A DNA stretch of 33,975 bases, from NCBI GenBank assembly GCA_000415505.1, contig KE354420.1:1-33975 (forward strand), in the 5' to 3' direction. Positions 8,057 to 15,268 of this stretch are shown here, piece after piece (position 1 is the stretch's first letter; every line of letters starts with the position of its first letter). The position numbers were made by a program, and so were the translations under genes. This stretch comes from Streptomyces afghaniensis 772 (GTDB lineage Bacteria; Actinomycetota; Actinomycetes; Streptomycetales; Streptomycetaceae). Under the pieces are notes generated by a model. The model was not told where the DNA came from. It did no database searches and was given only the letters and a program-made list of their open reading frames with translations.

Positions 8057-9061
8057 TCAGAGCTCGCGGCGGACGCGTTCCTTGATCGCTGCGACGGAGA
8101 GGCCGTAACGGTCGTGGAGGGTGGGCAGCGCACCCGCGGCGAGGAACTCGTCCGGCAGTCCGATGGGTACGATGCGGGCTGTTTGCCGGGCGAAGGCCAG
8201 GCAGGACGCCACGGACTCGGCAAGGCCTCCGACGACGCTGTGGTTCTCGAGGGTGACCACGAGGCGTCCCCTGGCGCACTCCCGCAGCACGGTCTCGCGG
8301 TCGAACGGTTTGATCGTCGGCACGTGGAGGACGGCGACGTCCACGTGGTCGTCCGCGAGTTCCTGAGCCGCTGTCAGGGCACGGACCGTCATCAGGCCGG
8401 TCGAGATGAACAGCACGTCGCGGCCGCCGCGCAGCTCCGCCGCCTTGCCGAGTTCGAACCGGTAGTCGTACTCGTCCAGGACGGTGGGTACCGCTCCGCG
8501 CAGCAGCCTCATGTACGTGGGACCCGGATGGGCCGCCAGCGCCGGCACGGCCTGCTCGATGTCCACCGAGTCCGCCGGGTCCACGACCGTCAGGCCGGGC
8601 ATGCCGCGCAGGATCGCCAGGTCCTCGGTCGCCTGGTGGCTGGGGCCGTAGCCCGTGGTCAGGCCGGGCAGGGCACCCACGACGTTGACGCCCAGCTGCG
8701 GCTCGGCGATGTCGAGGCACAGGAAGTCGTAGGCGCGGCGGGTGGCGAAGACGGAGTAGGTGGAGGCGAACGGCGTCAGGCCCACCTCGGCCAGCCCCGC
8801 GGCAGCGCCCAGCATCACCTGTTCCGCCATGCCCATCTGGAAGAAGCGGTCGGGGTGGGCTTCACGGAAGACGTGCATGTCGGTGTACTTGGCCAGGTCC
8901 GCGGAGAGTCCGACCACGTCGGGGCGTTCGTCGGCGAGCCGGGCCAGTGCGTGTCCGAAGGGGGCCTTGGTGGTGCGCTGCCCTTCTTCGGCGATCGAGG
9001 CGATCATCGCGGAGGTGGTGAGCTTGGGCCGGGCGGCCTGGGTCGGTACCGGGGTGTTCAT
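8057..9061 (-). CDS. Transketolase, C-terminal subunit (split type)
   Basis: A 334-residue protein with the pyrimidine-binding and C-terminal domains of transketolase. FFQMGMAEQVMLGAAAGLA carries the Glu (E80) that activates thiamine diphosphate. GLTTGYGPSHQATEDLAILRGMPG and the later VTLENHSVVGGLAESV are typical of the half-length subunits. Its ATG at 9061 overlaps the stop of the N-terminal subunit by four bases (ATGA), implying translational coupling and an equal ratio. GGAAGGAGGG precedes it. Together the two subunits move two-carbon ketol units between sugar phosphates or related ketoses and aldoses. Split transketolases outside the pentose-phosphate operon usually serve a dedicated catabolic route, which fits this operon. 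Confidence 0.88.
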   Translation of the reverse strand: MNTPVPTQAARPKLTTSAMIASIAEEGQRTTKAPFGHALARLADERPDVVGLSADLAKYTDMHVFREAHPDRFFQMGMAEQVMLGAAAGLAEVGLTPFASTYSVFATRRAYDFLCLDIAEPQLGVNVVGALPGLTTGYGPSHQATEDLAILRGMPGLTVVDPADSVDIEQAVPALAAHPGPTYMRLLRGAVPTVLDEYDYRFELGKAAELRGGRDVLFISTGLMTVRALTAAQELADDHVDVAVLHVPTIKPFDRETVLRECARGRLVVTLENHSVVGGLAESVASCLAFARQTARIVPIGLPDEFLAAGALPTLHDRYGLSVAAIKERVRREL

Positions 9062-9948
9062 CGAACGGTTCCCTCCTTCCGGGCGGTGGTGCGGTGACGT
9101 TCCGTCAACTGTTCGCGCGCCAACTGCCATTCGTGCTCCTCGACCCGCATGAAGTGCGCCTTCTCCCGGGCCTCCAGCATCGGTACGCCGCATCCGATGC
9201 GGGTGTCGCAGACGAGCACGGCCGGTGACCCCCGGTGCTCGCGCAGACTGTCGAAGGCGGCGAGGAGTGCCTCGATGTCGTTGCCGTCCACGCGGACGGC
9301 GTGCCAGCCGAACGCCTCCCACTTGGCCGTGACCGGCTCGGTGCGCAGCACGCCCTCGGTCGGGCCGTCCGCCTGGAGGGCGTTGACGTCGACGATGGCG
9401 GTGACGTTGTCGAGACCGTGGTGGGCGCAGGCGAGCGCCGCCTCCCAGGTGGATCCCTCGTCCAGTTCACCGTCCGACAGCAGGTTGTAGACGTGCGCGT
9501 CGCTGCCCTGGTGGCGCAGACCGAGCGCCATGCCGGTGGCGACGCCCAGACCGTGGCCGAGGGAGCCGCCGGAGATCTCCATGCCGGGTGTGTAGGACGC
9601 CATGCCCGACATGGGCAGACGCGAGTCGTCGCTGCCGTAGGTGGCGAGTTCGCCGACGTCCAGCACACCGGCCTCGGCGAGCGCCGCGTACAGGGCGATG
9701 GCGTAGTGGCCGATCGACAGCAGGAACCTGTCGCGCTGCGGCCAGTCCGGCTCGTCGGCACGGTGGTTGAGGACGTCCTGGTAGACGACGGCCAGGATGT
9801 CGGCCACGCCCAGTGCCTGTCCGATGTAGCCCTGGCCCTGGGTCTCCCCCATGTCCAGCGCGTGCATACGGATGCGGTGGGCGGAGTCCTTCAGGGCGGC
9901 GGCGCGCCGGGTGGACGGCACCCCTGTTGCGGGTGCCCGAGTGGACAT
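9058..9948 (-). CDS. Transketolase, N-terminal subunit (split type)
   Basis: A 296-residue subunit carrying the diphosphate-binding domain: GGSLGHGLGVATGMALG at about 127-143 and SDGELDEGSTWEAALACAHH, in which Asp159-Gly-Glu161 and the downstream Asn bind magnesium and thiamine diphosphate. It begins at the ATG at 9948, with GAGGATC upstream, 20 bp after the transporter stop. It is coupled to the C-terminal subunit by a four-base overlap. No transaldolase or glucose-6-phosphate dehydrogenase lies nearby, so this is not the housekeeping pentose-phosphate transketolase. Confidence 0.88.
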   Translation of the reverse strand: MSTRAPATGVPSTRRAAALKDSAHRIRMHALDMGETQGQGYIGQALGVADILAVVYQDVLNHRADEPDWPQRDRFLLSIGHYAIALYAALAEAGVLDVGELATYGSDDSRLPMSGMASYTPGMEISGGSLGHGLGVATGMALGLRHQGSDAHVYNLLSDGELDEGSTWEAALACAHHGLDNVTAIVDVNALQADGPTEGVLRTEPVTAKWEAFGWHAVRVDGNDIEALLAAFDSLREHRGSPAVLVCDTRIGCGVPMLEAREKAHFMRVEEHEWQLAREQLTERHRTTARKEGTVR

Positions 9949-9968
9949 CACGTTGATCCTCGTCTCTG

Positions 9969-11321
9969 TCAGTGGGCAGCGGGAAGAGCGGTTTCGGTGG
10001 ACGCGGTCACGGCGCGGTCGGCTTCCCGGCGCTCGTCGACGCCCCACGTCTCACGCGTCAGCAACGTCGCCAGGAGGCCCAACAGCCCGTAGCAGGTGAA
10101 GAGAACCGCGGGCCCGGTCCATCCGGTAGCGGAGTACAGCGCGGTGGCGATCATGGGAGTGAAGCCGGAGACGACCGCGGAGAGCTGGTAGGCCAGGGAC
10201 GTTCCGGCGGTGCGGGTCCCGGTGGCGAACAGCTCGCAAAACCAGGCGCCTTGGACACCGGCCAGCGAGTTCTGGCAGACGGCATAGCTGATCACGAAGG
10301 CGATCAGGATGAGTGCCGCGGCTTCGGTGTTGACGAGCAGGAAGAGCGGGATGCCCCATACGACGCTCACCGCGCAGCCGAACAGGTAGACCGGGCGGCG
10401 GCCGACCCGGTCCGACAGGCCGCCCCAGAGCGTGGTGGCGGCGATGCCGAGGGCGGCGGCCGTGACCAGGGCGGTGAGGCTGGTGGTGCCGGAGACGTCG
10501 GGGGCGTCGCCGTCGTCCAGGTAGGACAGGACGAAGGTGATCGAGACGGCGTATCCCGCCGTCTCGGTGATGCGCAGGCAGAAGGCCCGCAGGACGTTGC
10601 GCCAGTCGTCCCGGATCACCGCGAACAGCGGGTTCTTGACGACCTCGCCGGACTCCTTGAGGGCCTCGAACTGGGGCGATTCGTCGATCTTGAGCCGGAT
10701 GAAGATCCCCACGGCGATGAGGACGGCACTGAGCAGGAACGGCACGCGCCAGGCCCAGTTGTCGTCCAGGGTGTGCCGGCTCAGGAGGAAGGCGAGGTTG
10801 GCGAGCAGCAGACCCACCGGGAAACCGGCCTGCGTGATGCCCGTGTAGAGGCCGCGCCGTCGCCATGGGGCGTGCTCGAAGGTCATCAGGATGGCGCCGC
10901 CCCACTCGGCGCCGAACGCGAGCCCTTGGATCACGCGGACGACCACCAGCAGGATCGGCGCCCAGACTCCGACCATCTGGTAGGTGGGCAGACAGCCGAT
11001 CAGCACGGTCGCGATGCCCATCAGCAGCAGCGATCCGACCAGTACGGGTTTGCGGCCGACGCGGTCGCCGAGGTGCCCTGCGACGATGCCGCCCAGCGGC
11101 CGTGCGGCGAAGCCGATGCCGAGCGTCGCGAAGGACAGCAAGGTGGCCGACAGCGGGTCGGAGTCGGGGAAGAACACGTCACCGAAGTAGAGGGCCGCGG
11201 CCGTTCCGAAGCCGATGAAGTCGTACGTCTCGATGGTCGCGCCGACTCCGCATCCGATGGCGACTCTCAGTCGCTCCGGCGAACCCTGCGCCGCCTGCTG
11301 TGGCGCTGTGAACTCAGCCAT
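9969..11321 (-). CDS. MFS transporter, metabolite:H+ symporter (MHS) family
   Basis: A 450-residue membrane protein with about 12 predicted transmembrane segments. Typical MHS signatures are present: ETYDFIGFGTAAALYFGDVFFP in the first helix region, GHLGDRVGRKPVL between helices 2 and 3, RVIQGLAFGAEWGGAILMTFEHAPWRRRG, and GGLSDRVGRRPVYLFG in the second half. The family imports carboxylates (shikimate, citrate, alpha-ketoglutarate) and, in ProP, proline and betaine. The gene is first in the operon with the split transketolase and SDR, so it probably imports their substrate, perhaps a sugar acid. AAGGAGGATC precedes the ATG at 11321. Confidence 0.85.
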   Translation of the reverse strand: MAEFTAPQQAAQGSPERLRVAIGCGVGATIETYDFIGFGTAAALYFGDVFFPDSDPLSATLLSFATLGIGFAARPLGGIVAGHLGDRVGRKPVLVGSLLLMGIATVLIGCLPTYQMVGVWAPILLVVVRVIQGLAFGAEWGGAILMTFEHAPWRRRGLYTGITQAGFPVGLLLANLAFLLSRHTLDDNWAWRVPFLLSAVLIAVGIFIRLKIDESPQFEALKESGEVVKNPLFAVIRDDWRNVLRAFCLRITETAGYAVSITFVLSYLDDGDAPDVSGTTSLTALVTAAALGIAATTLWGGLSDRVGRRPVYLFGCAVSVVWGIPLFLLVNTEAAALILIAFVISYAVCQNSLAGVQGAWFCELFATGTRTAGTSLAYQLSAVVSGFTPMIATALYSATGWTGPAVLFTCYGLLGLLATLLTRETWGVDERREADRAVTASTETALPAAH

Positions 11322-11371
11322 GCCGATCCTCCTTGATCGTAGGCGGGCGTCCCAGGTCGGACTGTTGGCTG

Positions 11372-11389
11372 TCGACTGTTAACAGTCGA
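11372..11389. promoter_or_regulatory. Perfect 18-bp palindrome, operator site 1 of the GntR regulator
   Basis: TCGACTGTTAACAGTCGA is perfectly symmetrical, with core CTGTTAACAG. It lies 51 bp upstream of the transporter start and about 133 bp upstream of the GntR start, in the divergent promoter region. GntR/FCD proteins usually bind short palindromes beside their own genes. Confidence 0.65.
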
Positions 11390-11454
11390 GGGTCGATGCT
11401 GATCCCGGTGGCGGGACGTGTCAACCCACTCGACAGGGATTGGCCCGGAACTGC

Positions 11455-11470
11455 CGACTGTCAACAGATG
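11455..11470. promoter_or_regulatory. Degenerate second operator copy, site 2
   Basis: CGACTGTCAACAGATG matches 13 of 16 bases of site 1, keeping the CTGTyAACAG core. Its centre is 82 bp from that of site 1, close to eight DNA turns. It overlaps a possible -35 of the GntR gene, so it probably mediates autoregulation, perhaps by looping with site 1. Confidence 0.5.
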
Positions 11471-11490
11471 ACAGCATCGCGGGCTACTAT
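11461..11490 (+). promoter_or_regulatory. Candidate promoter of the GntR gene
   Basis: TCAACA at 11461-11466 (four of six matches to TTGACA) and TACTAT at 11485-11490 (TAnnnT) are separated by 18 bp. Transcription would start near 11497, giving a short leader before the GTG at 11522. The -35 lies inside operator site 2. Confidence 0.4.
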
Positions 11491-11521
11491 GATCACTCGC
11501 GGAGTTGAAGGGGGTTCGACC

Positions 11522-12208
11522 GTGTCCGGTCAGGCGCTTTCCAGTCTCACCCGCTCGACGACCCTCCGGGAGCAGGCGCTCGCGGCCTTGCGGACGGCCA
11601 TCACGACCGGCCGGTACCGCCCCGGCGACCACCTCGGCGAGGTGGAGATCGCCGAGCACCTGTCGGTGAGCCGCGGCACGGTACGGGAGGCCCTGCGCCA
11701 TCTCCAGCAGGAGGGGCTCGTCACGGCGGGAGCCCGCGGCATGCTGCGCGTGTCCCAGCTGACCCCGACCGAGGTGCGGGAGCTCTTCCAGGTCCGGGAA
11801 GCGCTGGAGGGACTCGCGGTGGCACAGATCATCGCGTCACCGCGCAGGCAGGAAGCGGCCGCAGCCCTGGGCGAGGCCCTGGAGAAGCTCCGTGACGCCT
11901 TCGAATCAGGCGCGGATCTGGCCGCGAAGGTCGAAGCCGATCTCGGCTTCCATCTCCTGTTGTGTGAACTCTCCGGCAACTCGATACTCCTGAAGACCTG
12001 GCGGCAACTCGAGGGACCGATGCGCGTGGTGATCATGAGCGCTGCCGGCGAACGCCGTGATCTGGCCATGTCCGCGACGTCCCACACGCCCATCGCCGAC
12101 GCGATCGCGCGAGGAGACGCGGCAGCGGCCCAGGAGATCCTGCACGCGCACATGGCCTCGGCGATCGAGCAGCTGGGCATCGAGCGCGAAGACCCCAGCG
12201 AAACCTGA
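11522..12208 (+). CDS. GntR-family regulator, FCD (FadR-like) subfamily
   Basis: About 228 residues from a GTG at 11522, preceded by AAGGGGG. The N-terminal winged helix is clear (REQALAALRTAITTGRYRPGDHL, then VSRGTVREALRHLQQEGLV at about 45-65). The C-terminal all-helical FCD effector domain follows, with VRELFQVREALEGLAV, a metal-ligand-like DLGFHLLLCELSGNS, SATSHTPIADAIARGD and AHMASAIEQL. Longer in-frame starts (ATG at 11489 or further upstream) would translate the operator region and are less likely. It is divergent from the transporter-transketolase-SDR operon and very likely controls it through the two CTGTyAACAG sites. Ligands of this class are small organic acids, matching an MHS importer. 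Confidence 0.87.
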   Translation: MSGQALSSLTRSTTLREQALAALRTAITTGRYRPGDHLGEVEIAEHLSVSRGTVREALRHLQQEGLVTAGARGMLRVSQLTPTEVRELFQVREALEGLAVAQIIASPRRQEAAAALGEALEKLRDAFESGADLAAKVEADLGFHLLLCELSGNSILLKTWRQLEGPMRVVIMSAAGERRDLAMSATSHTPIADAIARGDAAAAQEILHAHMASAIEQLGIEREDPSET

Positions 12209-12302
12209 GCGGTCGGGGCGCGATGGGCGCTCGTCTCGTTCAGTGACGGACAGCGCGTTTGATGCTGTCATGCACGCGTCACATCGGCCCGCGGCAGGCG
12301 CC

Positions 12303-12355
12303 TTGACAACACGGAACACAGCAGAAAGGCTGTTGCGTATAGAGATGCCGGTTGC
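12303..12355 (+). promoter_or_regulatory. sdaA promoter -35 and GTTGCGTA operator
   Basis: TTGACA at 12303-12308 is followed 23 nt later by GTTGCGTA at 12332-12339, with a further GTTGC half-site at 12351-12355. The same TTGAC / GTTGCGYA pairing precedes purU, the Rieske gene and the dimethylglycine oxidase operon. I see no good -10 at 17 bp, so the promoter may need an activator or use a weak -10. Confidence 0.55.
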
Positions 12356-12385
12356 TTCATCAGAAACCCAGGCAGGAGCCCGCTC

Positions 12386-13768
12386 GTGGCCATCTCCGTC
12401 TTCGATCTCTTCTCCATCGGCATAGGCCCGTCCAGTTCGCACACGGTCGGTCCCATGCGGGCCGCCCGCATGTTCACCAGCCGGCTGGAGAAGGAGGATC
12501 TGCTCGCGCGGACGGCGTCGGTACGAGCCGAGCTCTTCGGCTCCCTGGGGGCCACCGGCCACGGTCACGGCACCCCCAAGGCCGTCCTGCTCGGCCTCGA
12601 GGGCAACGAGCCGCACACGGTGGACGTCGGCGCGGCCGAACGGGACGTCGAGCGGATCAGGGCGACGGGACGGCTGCGCCTGCTGGGCCGCGAGCTCGGC
12701 GACACCCACGAGATCCGTTTCGACGCGGAGCGGCAGTTGGTCCTGCACCGCCGCCGTTCCCTGCCGTACCACGCCAACGGCATGAGGCTGTTCGCGTACG
12801 ACGCCGAGGGGCTGTCCCTGCTGGAGGCCACCTACTACTCGGTCGGCGGCGGGTTCGTCGTCGACGAGGCCGCGGCCGGTGCGGACCGGGTCAAGGTCGA
12901 CGACACGGTGGTCAAGTACCCGTTCGGCAGCGGCGACGAGCTGCTGCGCCTGACCCGGGAGACGGGTCTGTCGATCTCGGCGCTGATGCTGGAGAACGAG
13001 CTGGCGTGGCGCACCGAGGAGGAGATCCGGGCGGAACTGCTGGAGATCTGGCGGGTGATGCGGCAGTGCGTGGCGCGCGGGCTGTCCTCTGAGGGGATCC
13101 TGCCCGGCGGGCTCAAGGTCCGCCGCCGGGCCCCCGCCGTGGCCAAGGCGCTGCGGACCGACGGCGAACCGGCGGCGCGGTCGTTGGAGTGGGTGACCCT
13201 CTACGCCATGGCGGTCAACGAGGAGAACGCGGCCGGCGGCCGGGTGGTCACCGCCCCGACGAACGGCGCGGCCGGCATCATCCCGGCCGTCCTGCACTAC
13301 TACGTCGACTTCGTCCACGGAGCCGACGACGACGCGGTGGTCCGGTTCCTGCTGGCGGCCGGCGCCGTCGGCCTGCTGTTCAAGGAGAACGCCTCGATCT
13401 CGGGCGCCGAGGTCGGCTGCCAGGGCGAGGTCGGCGCCGCCTGTTCCATGGCCGCGGGCGGCCTCGCGGAGGTGCTCGGCGGCTCGCCCGAACAAGTGGA
13501 GAACGCCGCCGAGATCGGCATGGAGCACAACCTGGGCCTGACCTGCGACCCGGTCGGCGGCCTGGTGCAGATCCCGTGCATCGAGCGCAACGGCATGGCG
13601 GCGGTCAAAGCCGTCACCGCGGCCCGGATGGCCCTGCGAGGCGACGGCCGCCACCACGTCTCCCTGGACAAGGTCATCAAGACCATGAAGGAGACGGGCG
13701 CCGACATGAAGGTCAAGTACAAGGAGACGGCCCGCGGCGGGCTCGCGGTCAACGTCATCGAGTGCTGA
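12386..13768 (+). CDS. sdaA: L-serine dehydratase, iron-sulfur type, single chain
   Basis: A 460-residue cytoplasmic enzyme that deaminates L-serine to pyruvate and ammonia with a [4Fe-4S] cluster, here the last step from betaine-derived glycine and serine. The N-terminal beta domain starts with [22 protein letters not shown]. The catalytic domain has [19 protein letters not shown] and cluster cysteines Cys345, Cys387 (LTCDPVGG) and Cys398 (QIPCIERN). The chain ends in Cys460 (NVIEC); in the characterised Legionella enzyme the C-terminal Cys is a fourth, displaceable ligand, so this feature is kept. The GTG at 12386 follows AGGAG with a seven-base spacer. It has its own promoter with the GTTGCG motif, placing it in the betaine regulon. 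Confidence 0.93.
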   Translation: MAISVFDLFSIGIGPSSSHTVGPMRAARMFTSRLEKEDLLARTASVRAELFGSLGATGHGHGTPKAVLLGLEGNEPHTVDVGAAERDVERIRATGRLRLLGRELGDTHEIRFDAERQLVLHRRRSLPYHANGMRLFAYDAEGLSLLEATYYSVGGGFVVDEAAAGADRVKVDDTVVKYPFGSGDELLRLTRETGLSISALMLENELAWRTEEEIRAELLEIWRVMRQCVARGLSSEGILPGGLKVRRRAPAVAKALRTDGEPAARSLEWVTLYAMAVNEENAAGGRVVTAPTNGAAGIIPAVLHYYVDFVHGADDDAVVRFLLAAGAVGLLFKENASISGAEVGCQGEVGAACSMAAGGLAEVLGGSPEQVENAAEIGMEHNLGLTCDPVGGLVQIPCIERNGMAAVKAVTAARMALRGDGRHHVSLDKVIKTMKETGADMKVKYKETARGGLAVNVIEC

Positions 13769-13785
13769 CGACACGGCAGGCGAGA

Positions 13786-13860
13786 TCAGTCCGGCAGGTT
13801 GTTGGTGCCGAGGAGCCGGACGAACAGCCGGTAAGAACTCGGCAGGGTGCCGGTGCTTCG
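13786..13860 (-). pseudogene. Short remnant resembling an FdhF/YdeP-like formate dehydrogenase
   Basis: In the 164-bp gap between sdaA and the Rieske gene, the minus strand encodes SSYRLFVRLLGTNNLPD followed at once by TGA. From memory, molybdopterin oxidoreductases of the FdhF/YdeP type carry a very similar stretch, YQLFVR..GTNNLPDCSNMCHE. The stop replaces the expected Cys codon (TGC to TGA would do it), and similarity fades on both sides. It is best read as a decayed fragment. Since PurU makes formate in this pathway, a former formate dehydrogenase here would make sense. The match is short and could be chance. Confidence 0.35.
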
Positions 13861-13932
13861 GCTCGGGCCGGGCGCGTCCCGGACAGTCGAATCCGCCTGG
13901 AGGGTCCGCACAGTCCCGCCTGCCCCACGACG

Positions 13933-15075
13933 CTAGCGCTCCGCGAGGTTCGCGCGGGTGCCGAGGCGGTCCTGGACCCAGTCGTGGAACTCGCCGATGT
14001 GGTGCTCGCTGGGCACCAGGACACCGCCCTTGGCGTACAGCCGGGAGCTCATCGCGGGCTGGCAGCGCTCACAGGCGTCGAAGTCCTGCCGGTTGACGCG
14101 GTCGAACAGCTCGACCGACCGGCTGACGTCCCTACCGCTCTCCACCACACCCTTCAGGTACAGCCAGTCGCACTCCACGATCGTGCGGTCGACCGACACC
14201 GGGAACATCCGGTGGAAGATCACGTGGTCGGGGACCAGGTTGATGAACACCTGCGGACGCACCGTGATCGCGTAGTACCGGCGGTCCTGTTCCTCGGAGA
14301 CCGTGGGGATACGGTCCAGGCCCTGCGAGCCGTCCACGGTGAAGCCCTGGACGTCCGAGCCGAACTCGGCGCCGTGCCCCACGTAGAACTGCGCCGCGTA
14401 GCCGTCGGCGAACTCCGGGAGGACCTCGGTCAGCTCGGGGTGGATCGTCGCGCAGTGGTAGCACTCCATGAAGTTCTCGATGATGAGCTTCCAGTTGGCC
14501 TTGACGTCGTAGACGATCCGCCGGCCGACCTCCAGGCTCTCGACGTCGTACCGCTCGATGGACTCCACGTCGCCCAGGCGCGCGACCACGTCCGCGATCA
14601 CCGACTGCTCGAACGAGGGCGGATTCTCGGCCAGGCACACCCACACATAGCCGAGCCACTCGCGTACCGCCACTGGTGCCAGGCCGTACTCGGTACGGCC
14701 GACGTCCGGCATCCTGGTCAGGTTCGGTGCCGCGACCAGCTTGCCGTTGAAGTCGTACGTCCAGGCGTGGTACGGGCACTGGAAGGCCCGCTTCACTTCG
14801 CCGGACTCCTGTGTGCACAGCTTCGCGCCCCGGTGCCGGCACACGTTGAAGAAGGCCCGCACGGAGCCGTCCCGCGACCGGGTCAGCAGGATGCTCTCCC
14901 GCCCGACGTCCACGGTCCGGAAGGCGCCCGGCTTGGACAGTTCCGACGCGCGTGCCGCGCAGAACCACATGGATTCAAATATGTGTTCCTGCTCCAGGCG
15001 GAAGATCTCCGGGTCCGTGTAGTGGTCACCGGGGAGGGTCGCGATCAGGCTCTCCGGCAGGCCGGTCGTCGTCAT
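13933..15075 (-). CDS. gbcA: Rieske non-heme iron oxygenase, glycine betaine demethylase-like
   Basis: A 380-residue oxygenase subunit, probably converting glycine betaine to dimethylglycine and formaldehyde. The Rieske [2Fe-2S] motif is Cys79-Arg-His81 (NVCRHRGAKLC) and Cys100-x2-His103 (QCPYHAWTYD). The mononuclear iron site is IIENFMECYHCATIHPEL, with His207 and His212, plus an Asp near 331-333 (RQDFDACERC). The C-terminal layout matches GbcA/stachydrine-demethylase-like enzymes. GAGGTG precedes the ATG at 15075. It is divergent from purU with back-to-back promoters. No ferredoxin reductase partner (GbcB) lies in the window, so the electron donor must be encoded elsewhere. Stachydrine or carnitine as substrate is possible, but the neighbouring dimethylglycine and sarcosine enzymes favour betaine. 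Confidence 0.85.
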   Translation of the reverse strand: MTTTGLPESLIATLPGDHYTDPEIFRLEQEHIFESMWFCAARASELSKPGAFRTVDVGRESILLTRSRDGSVRAFFNVCRHRGAKLCTQESGEVKRAFQCPYHAWTYDFNGKLVAAPNLTRMPDVGRTEYGLAPVAVREWLGYVWVCLAENPPSFEQSVIADVVARLGDVESIERYDVESLEVGRRIVYDVKANWKLIIENFMECYHCATIHPELTEVLPEFADGYAAQFYVGHGAEFGSDVQGFTVDGSQGLDRIPTVSEEQDRRYYAITVRPQVFINLVPDHVIFHRMFPVSVDRTIVECDWLYLKGVVESGRDVSRSVELFDRVNRQDFDACERCQPAMSSRLYAKGGVLVPSEHHIGEFHDWVQDRLGTRANLAER

Positions 15076-15113
15076 GGTTCACCTCGGAGTGAAGCGCCTC
15101 GGGCGGGCGAGTG

Positions 15114-15130
15114 GTTGCCTCATGTGCAAC
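15114..15130. promoter_or_regulatory. Inverted repeat GTTGC-N7-GCAAC upstream of the Rieske gene
   Basis: A perfect five-base inverted repeat with a 7-bp spacer, 39 bp upstream of the Rieske ATG. The same element with the same spacer occurs at 26982-26998 before the dimethylglycine oxidase operon. It is probably a downstream operator for the same regulator. Confidence 0.55.
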
Positions 15131-15140
15131 ATGCTTCTTG

Positions 15141-15180
15141 CTACGCAACTCACGGTGCAGTCCGGCCGAAGCGGTGTCAA
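15141..15180 (-). promoter_or_regulatory. Rieske gene promoter with GTTGCGTA operator
   Basis: On the minus strand, TTGACA (15180-15175) is followed by 17 bp and CACCGT (15157-15152), then GA and GTTGCGTAG (15149-15141). TTGCTACGCAA at 15138-15148 is itself symmetrical. The layout is nearly identical to that before the dimethylglycine oxidase operon, down to the GA before GTTGCG. Confidence 0.6.
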
Positions 15181-15184
15181 GCCC

Positions 15185-15248
15185 TTGACCGCAGGCCGTC
15201 ACAGCCAGGACCATGTTGCGTATCAGTCAGCTCGTTGCGTAATACGCA
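15185..15248 (+). promoter_or_regulatory. purU promoter with two GTTGCGTA operators
   Basis: TTGACC at 15185-15190 is followed 24 nt later by GTTGCGTA at 15215-15222. A second site, GTTGCGTAATACGCA at 15234-15248, contains the perfect palindrome TGCGTA-A-TACGCA. The -35 is four bases from the -35 of the divergent Rieske promoter (TGTCAA-gccc-TTGACC). Confidence 0.6.
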
Positions 15249-15268
15249 CTTCCCTCTGGGAGGGCTCC

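Noticed and set aside
7233-9948. Sulfoquinovose transketolase pathway
   Set aside because: Split transketolases occur there, but no sulfoquinovosidase, isomerase or sulfolactaldehyde enzyme is present here.
9969-11321. ProP-type betaine/proline importer belonging to the betaine pathway
   Set aside because: It is in the MHS family with ProP, but it sits in the transketolase operon with a different operator and lacks an obvious ProP-like C-terminal coiled coil.
12303-12342. Standard sigma-70-like promoter TTGACA with GTATAG as -10 for sdaA
   Set aside because: The spacing is 28 bp, far beyond normal. I kept only the -35-like element and the operator.
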